A DNA stretch of 9,173 bases from Deltaproteobacteria bacterium (GCA_021810985.1 JAJZQA010000080.1:1-9173), one strand, 5' to 3'; positions 1 to 7,643 are shown, counted from the stretch's first letter. Notes: generated by a model not told the origin, from the letters alone. A program made the numbers and translations.

Positions 1-71
1 CGAGTGCCGTTTTACATAAGAATCGTAGAGAAAGGTTAACACACCCCTGAATTTGCCAGGTAGTCCTTAAA

Positions 72-100
72 TAACAGGCTGTTACACTCCGACGGAGTGT
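72..100. terminator. Two abutting palindromes after the P-type ATPase gene; possible terminator
   Basis: TAACAG-G-CTGTTA (72-84) and ACACTCCG-A-CGGAGTGT (84-100) are perfect dyads that share base 84. They lie about 40 bases past the ATPase stop codon. The 84-100 dyad can fold as a 7-bp stem with a GAC loop. Neither is followed by a clear T-run on either strand, so intrinsic termination is only a guess, and a protein-binding site is equally possible. Nothing else recognisable is seen in positions 1-141. Confidence 0.35.
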
Positions 101-141
101 TAAGCTTTCCAACTACCCTCGACAATCTTCATCAATTCCAT

Positions 142-2385
142 TCAAAGGTTCTTTGCCGAATCGGAAGTCATCTCGCTTCTGACAACTGGTGCATCCATCG
201 ACGATAAGGTACGAAGCCCATTGGCGACAACAAGGAGGCTCGCCCCCATGTCGGCGAATACCGCCATCCACATGGTGGCATGCCCCATAATAGTGAGTCC
301 GAGAAAGACCGCCTTGATCCCCAGTGCCAGGATTATGTTCTGCTTGAGTATCGCAGAAGTGGTGCGGGAGAGTTGCACGAAAAGAGCCACTTTGCGCAGA
401 TCGTCGTCCATCAGCGCTACATCTGCCGTCTCGATAGCGGTATCCGTACCGGCTGCCCCCATGGCGAAACCGATGTCTGCACGAGCCAGTGCCGGCGCAT
501 CATTGATGCCATCTCCCACCATCCCGACAGTACCGCCATTACCCTGACACGTCTCGATGATCTTCAGCTTGTCTTCTGGCAATAGGCCGGCCCGTACTTC
601 ATCAATACCCACTTCCCGGGCAATTGTTTCGGCAGTGTGCTGGTTATCACCCGAGAGCATCATGGTGCGCACCCCAAGACGGTGCAGTTCAGTTATGGCA
701 GCACGGCTGGATTCCTTGATCGTGTCGGCAACGCCGAACAATGCCAGCGGATGGGTGTCGTCAGTCAGCAGGACGACACTTTTACCCTGACGCTCCAGCG
801 TATCGATACTGGCGGTTACGTATGGAACGTTGAAGCCATTTTCTTCAGCAAGGCGGAAATTCCCCAGTCGGTAAACGCGACTGCCAATAAGACCGGTAGC
901 GCCGCGACCGGCCAAGGCGGAAAAATTCGTAACTTCTCTCAGCATGATGCCATCAGCCTCGGCTGCCACGGCAATGGCGTGGGAGACAGGATGGTCTGAA
1001 CGGCTGGCCAGGCTGGCAGCAAGACTGCGTGCTTCTTCCGGATCAATAGAGCCGAGCACTTTGAAGTCGGTCTGGGCCGGTTTGCCGTGGGTGATGGTGC
1101 CGGTCTTGTCCAGCGCCAGCCAGGTAAGTTTGCGCCCTTCCTCCAGATAGACCCCGCCTTTGATCAGGATGCCATGCCGTGCTGCAGCGGCAAGGCCGCT
1201 GACGATGGTGACCGGTGTAGAAATCACCAGCGCACAGGGGCAGGCGATGACCAGCAACACCAGCGATTTGTATACCCACTCCATCCACAAGCCGCCAAAG
1301 GCCAGCGGCGGTATGACCGCCACCACCAGCGCCACGGCGAATACGGCCGGAGTGTACACCTTTGCAAACTGGTCAACGAAACGCTGGGTCGGCGCACGGC
1401 TCCCCTGTGCCGCTTCGACGGCATGGATGATGCGGGTTAACATTGAATTATTGGCTACTGCCGTAACCCGGAACTGGAACGACCCTGCCTGGTTGATCGT
1501 GCCGGCGAAGACCGTCTCGCCGGGACTCTTATCCACCGGCAGGCTTTCACCGGTTATCGGGGCCTGATCAACCGTTGAGTTTCCCTCCGTCACTACCCCA
1601 TCCAGGGCGATCCGTTCACCGGGACGAACGCGGACAATGCTGTCCAGCACAACTTCCTTGGCTGGGAGCTCACCCCATGTTCCATCGGGTAATTGCACCG
1701 TGGCACTTTCTGGGGTCATGGCCATCAGACCACGAATAGCGTTTCGTGCTCGGTCGAGTGACTTGGCTTCAATCACTTCGGCCAGGGCGAAGAGAACCAT
1801 GACCATGGCCGCCTCCGGCCACTGACCGATTAATAACGCCCCGGTCACGGCAATGGACATGAGGGAGTTCATGTTCAGGTTTCGGTTGCGTAGCGCAATC
1901 CACCCCTTTTTGTAGGTCTCCAGACCACCGGTCAGAATAGCGACAAGGGCCAGAAGCAGCGTCAGCCAGTGATGGCCGGTACTCAGCATTTCGATGATTT
2001 CTGCCGCCAAAGCGGCCAGCCCCGAAACAATCAACGGCCACCAATTGGTCTTTTCAACCTCTGGCAATTCGTCCATAGACTCTGATGTTCCGACCTCCAT
2101 GCCGATCGACTTCAGGGCCTCCTCCACCTGTTCCAGTGACGGCAGAGTATGGGAAATGGTCAGAGTGCGCTGCAAAAGATTGAATTCAAGTCCGGTCACG
2201 CCAGGAAAATTCTTCAGCTTGTTGCGGATCAGCGCCTCCTCGGTCGGGCAATCCATGTTTTCAATCCGGTAGCGAGTAGTAACTCCTTCACCACTATTTA
2301 TGCTTGTCTCCGCTACGGGCAATGGAACTGTAAGTGCGCTGGAGGAACCACAGCTGCATGAATTTTGATTGCATTTACTGCTCAT
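142..2385 (-). CDS. Zn/Cd/Pb-type heavy-metal P1B-ATPase (ZntA/CadA-like)
   Basis: ATP-driven exporter of divalent soft metals (Zn, Cd, Pb, possibly Hg) across the inner membrane. Numbered from ATG at 2385 (747 aa), the order is: a Cys-containing tail (C5, C10, C12); one HMA domain with the single-Cys DCPTEE site (45-50) in place of the usual CxxC; paired helices in the MA-MD region; TGES in the actuator domain (278-281); the CPC metal site in TM6 (382-384); the phosphorylated Asp426 in DKTGT; the nucleotide-domain HP (465-466); GDGIND (624-629); and a C-terminal ADMGAS with Asp712 and Lys691. Family knowledge links those last two residues to the ZntA transport site. The DCPTEE, CPC and C-terminal Asp combination points to the Zn/Cd/Pb subgroup rather than copper. 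A TTG three bases upstream is also possible; the GAGGA Shine-Dalgarno lies 9 bases from ATG. Length is normal and the gene looks intact. It is separated from the DUF302 gene by 148 bases and probably has its own promoter. Confidence 0.95.
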   Translation of the reverse strand: MSSKCNQNSCSCGSSSALTVPLPVAETSINSGEGVTTRYRIENMDCPTEEALIRNKLKNFPGVTGLEFNLLQRTLTISHTLPSLEQVEEALKSIGMEVGTSESMDELPEVEKTNWWPLIVSGLAALAAEIIEMLSTGHHWLTLLLALVAILTGGLETYKKGWIALRNRNLNMNSLMSIAVTGALLIGQWPEAAMVMVLFALAEVIEAKSLDRARNAIRGLMAMTPESATVQLPDGTWGELPAKEVVLDSIVRVRPGERIALDGVVTEGNSTVDQAPITGESLPVDKSPGETVFAGTINQAGSFQFRVTAVANNSMLTRIIHAVEAAQGSRAPTQRFVDQFAKVYTPAVFAVALVVAVIPPLAFGGLWMEWVYKSLVLLVIACPCALVISTPVTIVSGLAAAARHGILIKGGVYLEEGRKLTWLALDKTGTITHGKPAQTDFKVLGSIDPEEARSLAASLASRSDHPVSHAIAVAAEADGIMLREVTNFSALAGRGATGLIGSRVYRLGNFRLAEENGFNVPYVTASIDTLERQGKSVVLLTDDTHPLALFGVADTIKESSRAAITELHRLGVRTMMLSGDNQHTAETIAREVGIDEVRAGLLPEDKLKIIETCQGNGGTVGMVGDGINDAPALARADIGFAMGAAGTDTAIETADVALMDDDLRKVALFVQLSRTTSAILKQNIILALGIKAVFLGLTIMGHATMWMAVFADMGASLLVVANGLRTLSSMDAPVVRSEMTSDSAKNL

Positions 2386-2426
2386 CAATTCACATCCTCA
2401 ATTGTATGTATTTCATTTCAACTGCG

Positions 2427-2475
2427 TTGCAGATGCAATTCTGCTTGTAACAGGTATTGCTCAGCGTGCGTTACA
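2427..2475 (-). promoter_or_regulatory. Probable control region of the P-type ATPase gene
   Basis: The 148-base gap upstream of the ATPase contains a 12-base palindrome TTGCA-GA-TGCAA (2427-2438) and an inverted pair TGTAAC/GTTACA (2446-2451, 2470-2475). Between them, on the minus strand, lies TGAGCAAT (2456-2463), an octamer shared with the operator in front of the leftward arsR (7644-7669). A weak -35/-10 pair can be read on the minus strand as TTGCAT, 17 bases, TGAAAT, but neither box is strong. This is suggestive only. Confidence 0.35.
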
Positions 2476-2533
2476 GGCACCAGCAACCCCAGCCAACAGA
2501 CAGTCGTAGTCAGTGTTTAGGATCAACAATCCT

Positions 2534-2932
2534 TTACAACGCGGCCAGCACCCGCTCCATCTTTTCGGAGACTTTTTTCGCAAACTCAACCATCTCCTGG
2601 TTACCAATCATGGTAAGCGCAGCAACCGGGTCCATGACCATGACCGCAGTCTTCCCGTCATCCCTGGTATAGATCACGACGTTGCAAGGCAGCAGCGTCC
2701 CGAGATTAACTTCCCGGTTCAGTGCTTCATAGGCAAGGGGCGGGTTGCAAGCGCCAAGGATGATATACTCACGGAATTCTTTCTGGAGTTTCTCGGCAAA
2801 TTTTTTCCTGACATCGATTTCGGTGAGCACTCCGAAACCTTCCTTTGCTAGTTCCTCACGCACCTTTTGTTCCGCTTCGGCATACGAAAGGTCTACGGTT
2901 TTTCCAAAAGCGTACGGTGTTTTCAGGTCCAT
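2534..2932 (-). CDS. DUF302 family protein
   Basis: A 132-aa soluble protein with no signal peptide or membrane segment. It carries the DUF302 signature: G60-A-C62-N-P-P followed by a LPC83NVV strand, so two conserved cysteines sit about 21 residues apart in a small alpha/beta fold. The biochemical role of DUF302 is not established. Members often sit near metal- or sulfur-related genes, and the two cysteines would suit metal or thiol chemistry, but that is inference. The start at 2932 was chosen because AAGGAG lies 6-7 bases upstream. A GTG at 2980 would add 16 residues unlike the family and overlap the hairpin region. It is placed between the lipoprotein and the ATPase on the same strand, behind a strong hairpin. 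Confidence 0.85.
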   Translation of the reverse strand: MDLKTPYAFGKTVDLSYAEAEQKVREELAKEGFGVLTEIDVRKKFAEKLQKEFREYIILGACNPPLAYEALNREVNLGTLLPCNVVIYTRDDGKTAVMVMDPVAALTMIGNQEMVEFAKKVSEKMERVLAAL

Positions 2933-2980
2933 TGGCCACTCCTTTTGATTGTCGTTTGCATCAGTAAGATCTCTGATCAC

Positions 2981-3015
2981 AAGAAAGGGAGACCTTTAGA
3001 TAACCTCCCTTTCTT
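2981..3015 (-). terminator. Strong hairpin after the lipoprotein gene; likely terminator or attenuator
   Basis: A perfect 11-bp inverted repeat, AAGAAAGGGAG (2981-2991) and CTCCCTTTCTT (3005-3015), with a 13-base loop. It starts within 3 bases of the lipoprotein stop codon. On the minus strand the descending arm ends CCCTTTCTTG, a partly T-rich tail, so it may end or attenuate transcription from the upstream operon before DUF302. It may also stabilise the 3' end of the messenger. Confidence 0.6.
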
Positions 3016-3017
3016 CG

Positions 3018-3902
3018 TCAACGCATGCCCATCATTCCCCCCGGCTGCCAATTGCCACCGTTATAATTCCAGTAAGATGAGCGACTTGTGTAGTTTCTGA
3101 ACATTGCAGAATAGTTGTAGAAACCTGTACCAGTTACAGTCCCTTGCAACCGCGAGGTCATCTGATTACAAAAGGTAGTCATAGCAGGGCTGGTAATTGT
3201 AAGACCGTTTGTGGCATTTTGAACTATCTGCGGCATATAGAGGTTCATCTGTCCCATCATGGTTTTATAGCGGCTCGCATTGACCCCCGTGCCTGTCATG
3301 ACCAGAGGTGCCTGTTGAGCCATCAGCTCCGCCATCTGCGTCGCTACCTGGTACATTGTTTGGTAACTCGCTGTATTCGGACCGCTTTGGGTTCCTGCTA
3401 CATAGTTGCCGAGCATATTAACTCCAACAGGAAGATTTAGCTGGCTCCTCAATTGGGTCATGGCATCAACCATGGTCATCCCTGGATTGCCCGCCAGTTT
3501 CTGCTGGATAAGTGTCGACATGGGGCTTATGAAGTCTGTGTGCGCTGCAGGTGAGCTCAAGACATAACTTTTAGAAATCGGAGAGGAGGGGTGATCCTCA
3601 TCTACGGTCTGGCCAGCAATGGGTCGTACAACAACCGGGTACTTCCCAACAAGTTCAGGCGGAACGTTCAGGTTGTAAGCACCACCCTGGCCACTGACAG
3701 TTTTCGGTTCACCAGCGTCCCACTGGTAGTTACCATTCATATCCAGAAAAACTTCCGCATTACGCAGATATCCGTCAGCAACGATGCCGCTCACGACACT
3801 TGACCCTGCGGCAGAACTTCCACTACCACTGCCGCCTCCACAGCCAGCTAAAGCGCCTGAGAGTGCAACCAATGCGACTCCTACATATATTCTCTTATTC
3901 AT
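3018..3902 (-). CDS. Putative outer-envelope lipoprotein of unknown function
   Basis: 294 aa. The N-terminus has a short basic segment, a hydrophobic core and the lipobox L-A-G-C with Cys21 as the lipidated residue, followed by a Gly/Ser linker (22-38). Residues 39-70 contain D54-x-N-x-N-x3-D62-x-G-E-P, a calcium-loop-like signature common in bacterial surface beta-sandwich domains ('D.NGN...D.GEP'). The middle (about 120-230) is Met- and Gln-rich and probably helical. The C-terminus is rich in Tyr, Asn, Gly and Met and ends GGMMGMR. I do not recognise a named family. The Met-rich helices and the metal-resistance neighbours make a metal-binding envelope role conceivable. The start at 3902 is supported by AGGGG 9 bases upstream. 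It lies 13 bases after the preceding small gene, so the two are probably cotranscribed. Confidence 0.8.
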   Translation of the reverse strand: MNKRIYVGVALVALSGALAGCGGGSGSGSSAAGSSVVSGIVADGYLRNAEVFLDMNGNYQWDAGEPKTVSGQGGAYNLNVPPELVGKYPVVVRPIAGQTVDEDHPSSPISKSYVLSSPAAHTDFISPMSTLIQQKLAGNPGMTMVDAMTQLRSQLNLPVGVNMLGNYVAGTQSGPNTASYQTMYQVATQMAELMAQQAPLVMTGTGVNASRYKTMMGQMNLYMPQIVQNATNGLTITSPAMTTFCNQMTSRLQGTVTGTGFYNYSAMFRNYTSRSSYWNYNGGNWQPGGMMGMR

Positions 3903-3915
3903 TTTATTTTCCCCT

Positions 3916-4251
3916 TCATAGAATGGACCGGATACGTCCGCTTTTTTTATGAATAATCACTCTGTCTATCAATTTCTTGTCTTTATCAAGAATTTCAGCC
4001 TCGTAATAGCCTGATTTATCAGTAATTTTCCCGATCTTTGCACCACTGTCAGCGTAATAATCAGTAAGATCACGGCGCGCCTCTTCAGCTGATGGCACGC
4101 TCTTGCGAGCCCCATACCATCCCCAGCGTTGATTGCTGCGATACCCGCTATTGTAACAACCACACTCACGACAAGCGGCAGCTTCGGTATGCAACATAGC
4201 GGCAAGAAGCAGTGATACTCCGCCTATGAATAATGTATTATTACCGATCAT
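3916..4251 (-). CDS. Small exported PepSY-like protein
   Basis: 111 aa. Residues 1-26 form a likely signal peptide (hydrophobic core 8-20, AAA before the mature part). It is followed by a short Cys/aromatic segment with C27, C30 and C32 (CxxCxC) and QRWGWYG at 41-47. Residues 53-111 contain an acidic helix and then two beta strands, YYEAEILD and LIDRVIIHKKSGRI, which resemble a single PepSY repeat. PepSY domains are found in periplasmic or membrane proteins near two-component systems, often as inhibitory or binding modules. The assignment here is by pattern only. The Shine-Dalgarno is weak (GGTGA 5 bases before ATG). It lies 50 bases downstream of the metal-sensor-like gene and probably belongs to the same operon. 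Confidence 0.7.
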   Translation of the reverse strand: MIGNNTLFIGGVSLLLAAMLHTEAAACRECGCYNSGYRSNQRWGWYGARKSVPSAEEARRDLTDYYADSGAKIGKITDKSGYYEAEILDKDKKLIDRVIIHKKSGRIRSIL

Positions 4252-4301
4252 CTAGTTCACCATTTTCCTGGCGAGTTTGTTCTCTCCAGTAGAGTCATAT
4301 G

Positions 4302-4691
4302 CTACCAACCACACATGCCGCATCCGCAGCCAGTGTTCATCATTTGACGATGCCCGGAGCCGCTGTTCATCCCCCAGTCGGCTATGCCATACTTGTCGCC
4401 CGCTGCCTGCAATTGATTCTGCAGGCCAGTGATTTCCTTGCGGAGCGACGCTATCCGTTTGCCATCCGGAACATCCACGCTGAGCTCGTCCTGAAGATCG
4501 AGCTGCTTTTCCATCAGGGTTTCCCTGGTTTTCAAGGTATCCTTCTGAAAGCTCCGCATCTTCTGAGTGCTCACATTTTGGCCGTTGCCGCTCATACACC
4601 AGCCGCCTCCCCAACCCCAGCCCGCGTAAACAACCGAACTTGCCAACAACGCCCCCGCAACAGCGATAACTGCGACCATTCCCTTTTTCAT
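4302..4691 (-). CDS. Periplasmic heavy-metal-binding protein, ZraP/CnrX (Metal_resist) type
   Basis: 129 aa, periplasmic. The signal peptide spans residues 1-23 and ends V-Y-A. The mature protein starts with a Trp/Gly-rich patch containing Cys32. A long amphipathic coiled-coil region (about 43-100) follows, with the charged, Gln-rich heptads typical of ZraP, Spy and CnrX-like proteins. A C-terminal tail contains His114 and a Cys cluster C122-G-C124-G-M-C127. In the family such proteins bind metal or chaperone periplasmic proteins and can modulate the cognate histidine kinase; the adjacent kinase gene fits that. The Cys-rich tail suggests soft-metal binding (inference). The start at 4691 has AGGGG 8 bases upstream; an alternative start at 4721 would put ten residues before the signal peptide. 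Confidence 0.85.
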   Translation of the reverse strand: MKKGMVAVIAVAGALLASSVVYAGWGWGGGWCMSGNGQNVSTQKMRSFQKDTLKTRETLMEKQLDLQDELSVDVPDGKRIASLRKEITGLQNQLQAAGDKYGIADWGMNSGSGHRQMMNTGCGCGMCGW

Positions 4692-4759
4692 GACTTTTCC
4701 CCTTTGCCCTCGTAGTGTCAATGCTGATGGTGACAGAATAGCAAGTGAGTATGGGAGAA

Positions 4760-6130
4760 TTATGAAGCAGTTGTGGAGAATTGTGGAGTTTTCGGCTCAG
4801 ATGGAAACCGGAGGGTAAAGACCGTTCCCGCATCTTTTTGACTTGAGACTTCAATGGTGCCACCATGGGCATCCACCAGTTCCCTGACTATTGCCAGTCC
4901 AAGGCCAAGTCCGCCGTCCTTGCCCCGATAGAATCGTTCAAAGATTAATGAAATATCTTCTTCGGCAATGCCACAGCCCGTATCGGTTACGGTGATAATG
5001 CAACCGGAAGCGGTCTGCTTTCCACCGAGTGTGATTGCCCCGCCCGGTGGCGTAACCTTAAGGGCGTTGCTGATCAGATTGATGAGCACCTGGGAAAGCC
5101 GGTCGGGGTCGGCAGATACTATGGTTTCATCATCTGACTCCACCCTGAAAACGACCCCTTTTTCACGGGCTGCAACTTCAAAGTTCAGAGCCAGATTGTC
5201 GAACAACTGCCGCAGCGGCAATTGATGTATGTCGAGGCTGAGCACACTGGCCTGCGCTTCGAAAAACTCTTCCATGGACGCGACAATAGTGGTCAGCCGC
5301 TGGTTCTCTTCCAACAGTAGCCGGATGCGCGATTCGTCGTTGGCAATTACACCATCCAGAACACCTTCAAGCTGACCTCGCATGATTGTGAGGGGGGTCC
5401 GCAACTCATGGGCAAGATTGGCGCAGATCTGTTTGCGCAGTTTGTTCTGCACCTGGAGCGTGTTCGCCATGGTATTGAATGACTGGCCAAGGCAGGCCAA
5501 CTCATCGTTACCCGGTATCTCGACCCGTTCCGTCAGGTTGCCCTGACTGATATTCTGCGCCGCTTGCGATATCCGGACGATTGGCCGGCTTAAACGGCGG
5601 GCAAGAACAATACTCAATACGCAGGCAATAACCCCGAGGATCAGGGCTGAGTATGCAAGCAGGCGGTTGGTACGGCTGATAAAGAAGCTGTTCCGGGCAT
5701 CGGGGAGAAATCTGACTTCCAGTTGGCCAATCTCTTCGCCATGGAGAAACAGAGGATAGGCGTGGAATTCTCCAGTTCCTGCGAGCTGCGCGAAGATCGA
5801 TGCGGCCTTGAGACGAACTCGCTGCTCCGGTTCCAACGATGCCAAGGCCCTGGAGGTTTCCATGATGATTGTGCCGTCACGGTCCCGTACCCTGGTATCC
5901 AGACCGAGCTGAAGCGCCCAGACAGCGTCTTCGACCGCCATCTCCGGATTCCAGCCTTTCTGCTTCACAAAGGCGGATTCCAGGTCGGCCACCACCCAGG
6001 ACACCCGGTCCTCCTGCTCTGCCTCGGTAAAGCGGTTAAAATCGCGCACGACCAATTCCCGGAGAAGGATCGAAGAAGAGACTCCCAGACCTGCCATGAA
6101 CAGCAGTATGAGCAGGAACTTTTTAAACAT
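4760..6130 (-). CDS. Two-component sensor histidine kinase (BaeS/CusS-like), envelope or metal stress
   Basis: 456 aa inner-membrane kinase. TM1 spans about residues 4-23 and a periplasmic sensor domain runs from about 25 to 150. TM2 spans about 156-177 and is followed by a HAMP linker (178-232). The HisKA domain has phospho-acceptor His241 in NLAHELRTPL. The HATPase_c domain has the N-box Asn351/Asn355, the G1 box DTGCGI (383-388), an F-box IFERFYRG and the G2 box GGLGLGLAI (406-414). All catalytic motifs are intact. The start at 6130 was chosen because it overlaps the response-regulator stop by 8 bases, implying translational coupling, and because residue 2 onward is a textbook TM helix. 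A longer frame to 6250 would only read through the regulator gene. The periplasmic domain has no Cys pair that reveals the ligand, but the downstream ZraP-like gene suggests metal-linked sensing. Confidence 0.93.
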   Translation of the reverse strand: MFKKFLLILLFMAGLGVSSSILLRELVVRDFNRFTEAEQEDRVSWVVADLESAFVKQKGWNPEMAVEDAVWALQLGLDTRVRDRDGTIIMETSRALASLEPEQRVRLKAASIFAQLAGTGEFHAYPLFLHGEEIGQLEVRFLPDARNSFFISRTNRLLAYSALILGVIACVLSIVLARRLSRPIVRISQAAQNISQGNLTERVEIPGNDELACLGQSFNTMANTLQVQNKLRKQICANLAHELRTPLTIMRGQLEGVLDGVIANDESRIRLLLEENQRLTTIVASMEEFFEAQASVLSLDIHQLPLRQLFDNLALNFEVAAREKGVVFRVESDDETIVSADPDRLSQVLINLISNALKVTPPGGAITLGGKQTASGCIITVTDTGCGIAEEDISLIFERFYRGKDGGLGLGLAIVRELVDAHGGTIEVSSQKDAGTVFTLRFPSEPKTPQFSTTAS

Positions 6131-6818
6131 CCCGAACGCCGCCGAATCGATAACCGAGTCCGTACACCGTGATGAGAAACAGCGGCGCCCTGGTGCTGTC
6201 ACCCAGCTTCTGACGTATGTTCTTGATGTGGCTGTCGATATTCCGATCATAACCGTCGAAGTGGTAACCCATGGCCTTATCTACCAGTTCTTCGCGGGTA
6301 AAGGTCTTGCTCGGAGTCGCTGCAAGTGTGAAAAGGATCTTGAATTCCACTGCCGTCAGCCGGATGGCATCACCCTTGAGAATCACCGCGTGGTTGTGCT
6401 CATCGAGAACAAGGTGACCCTGGTTAAAACTGAGTCGCAGGCCGCTCTCGGTTGTTCCTGACCGTTTGAGCACCGCCTGGACCCTGGCCACGAGTTCACG
6501 CGGGCTGAATGGTTTCACAATGTAGTCGTCAGCGCCCAGGGCAAATCCCGCCAAACGTTCCTCTTCCGATGCCTTGGCGGTCAATATCACTACCGGTATA
6601 TCGGCACGCTCTTTCAATTCCCGGCAGACTGCCTCTCCGCTCAAGTCGGGAAGCATGAGGTCGAGGACCACCAACGCAGGGTGATCCGTCGAGACAAGAG
6701 TCATAGCTTCACGGCCCGTAAATGTATGCATCACTCTGAACCCGGCTCGCTCCAGATAGGCAATCGCGACTTCCGCAATTCTGGGATCATCTTCTACGAG
6801 AAGAATAGTGCTGGTCAT
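6123..6818 (-). CDS. OmpR/PhoB-family DNA-binding response regulator
   Basis: 231 aa cytoplasmic transcription factor. The receiver domain (about 5-118) has acidic residues Asp10/Asp11, phospho-acceptor Asp53 in VLDLMLPD, Thr80 and Lys102 (VKPF). The C-terminal winged helix (about 130-228) has the family features: ALLEL-like RLTAVEFKIL, recognition helix RNIDSHIKNIRQKLGD (192-207) and YGLGYRF at the wing. The partner kinase starts inside its last codons. The start at 6818 is preferred over a GTG at 6830, because MTSTILLVEDD begins the receiver strand normally. The Shine-Dalgarno spacing is long (GGAG 11 bases upstream). It probably controls the ZraP-like, PepSY-like, lipoprotein and ATPase genes (inference). 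Confidence 0.93.
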   Translation of the reverse strand: MTSTILLVEDDPRIAEVAIAYLERAGFRVMHTFTGREAMTLVSTDHPALVVLDLMLPDLSGEAVCRELKERADIPVVILTAKASEEERLAGFALGADDYIVKPFSPRELVARVQAVLKRSGTTESGLRLSFNQGHLVLDEHNHAVILKGDAIRLTAVEFKILFTLAATPSKTFTREELVDKAMGYHFDGYDRNIDSHIKNIRQKLGDSTRAPLFLITVYGLGYRFGGVRDV

Positions 6819-6869
6819 TTTTCGTGACACTCCACGTTTTGATCATTCTTGCGTTCGCGCTGTCTCATA

Positions 6870-7265
6870 TCAGGTAGTTCCACTCTTGAACCAAAAGGAT
6901 GCAATCATCCCGTAGATACAGTTCAACCCGATTACGACTAGTGGCGTAACTGCTCCGAAACCAAGCCCCAGCATTCCTTTGCCCATCTCTGGCAATACCA
7001 TGAAGAGCATCATGGCCGAAGGGAGCAGACTGAAAAGGCAGCCTCGCAAGACGATCTTTTTCTTGAGCAGCGGCAGAAGGAGCAGCAACATCCAGATACC
7101 ACTCCAAACCATCCGTTGGTAGAGCCAGGGAGCGGTAAATTCGGGCTTCATGCTCAATCCGATCAGGTCACTGATACCAATCTTGCCCATGAACCAGATA
7201 TTGAAGCTGTCGACAAAACCGCCAATTGCGCCACCCGTGAAAGCGACGCTGATCTTTCGTATCAT
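6870..7265 (-). CDS. Small polytopic membrane protein coupled to arsR; function unknown
   Basis: 131 aa with about four predicted helices: residues 5-26 (Gly-rich), 53-68 (strongly Leu-rich), 73-91 and 97-126. Residues 25-50 form a loop containing MGKIGISDLIGLSM. I recognise no named family and no obvious metal-binding motif; there is one Cys each at 76 and 116. The ATG overlaps the arsR stop as ATGA, so the two are translationally coupled. That makes it the most direct target of the ArsR repressor. A role in metal entry, exit or sensing at the membrane is inferred from this position only. The gap to the response regulator is 51 bases. Confidence 0.8.
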   Translation of the reverse strand: MIRKISVAFTGGAIGGFVDSFNIWFMGKIGISDLIGLSMKPEFTAPWLYQRMVWSGIWMLLLLLPLLKKKIVLRGCLFSLLPSAMMLFMVLPEMGKGMLGLGFGAVTPLVVIGLNCIYGMIASFWFKSGTT

Positions 7266-7630
7266 GCAGCAGCCCCTTGTGATGCAATATGGCTGAGCCC
7301 CTCCCGGAGCAGGTTTTCCACGTGGCTGTCGTCCAGTGAGTAGTAAACAATACGACCAGCCTTACGAAACCTGACTACACGCAGCGAACGGAGCAACCTC
7401 AACTGGTGGGAAATGGCCGACTTGGTGGTTCCCAGAAGGCTTGCGATGTCACAGACACAGAGCTCTTCGATAGACAGAGCTTGCAGAATCTTCACTCTGG
7501 TGGGATCGCCAAGGAGCCGAAATATCTCGGCCAGACGAGTAAGCAATGCATCTGACGGCATGGCGTTGCTAACTATGGCAACCTTGGCTTCGTCAATCAG
7601 GTTTATGGAACAGACGGCACATTCCGGCAT
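7262..7630 (-). CDS. ArsR/SmtB-family metal-responsive repressor, CadC-like
   Basis: 122 aa winged-helix repressor. C4 and C7 lie in the N-terminal tail, ELC58VC60D carries the alpha-3 metal site, and S71AISHQLRLLR81 is the recognition helix. The C-terminal helix carries D101-x-H103 and H114. These positions line up closely with the two CadC sites: alpha-3N uses Cys58 and Cys60 plus tail cysteines, and alpha-5 uses Asp101, His103 and His114. The fourth alpha-5 ligand (Glu117 in CadC) is not seen. In the family, binding of Cd, Pb, Zn or Hg releases the operator. GAGGG sits 8 bases before the ATG at 7630. A dyad operator lies just upstream, suggesting autoregulation. It is the first gene of the leftward metal cluster. 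Confidence 0.95.
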   Translation of the reverse strand: MPECAVCSINLIDEAKVAIVSNAMPSDALLTRLAEIFRLLGDPTRVKILQALSIEELCVCDIASLLGTTKSAISHQLRLLRSLRVVRFRKAGRIVYYSLDDSHVENLLREGLSHIASQGAAA

Positions 7631-7643
7631 TTATTATACCCTC

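Noticed and set aside
4252..4872. A 206-codon minus-strand frame covering the ZraP-like gene
   Set aside because: It lies in another frame over 4302-4691 and the kinase 3' end, and its translation lacks family features. The 4302-4691 frame has a signal peptide, coiled coil and good Shine-Dalgarno.
5723..6172. 149-codon plus-strand frame opposite the kinase sensor domain, and similar plus-strand frames opposite the ATPase (for example 221-547, 1160-1567)
   Set aside because: They are antisense to well-supported genes, with translations rich in Arg, Ser and Pro and no recognisable domains.
6131..6250. N-terminal extension of the histidine kinase to 6250
   Set aside because: The extra 40 residues run through the response-regulator gene in another frame and precede a clear first TM helix. 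The ATG at 6130 gives the usual overlapping stop/start arrangement.
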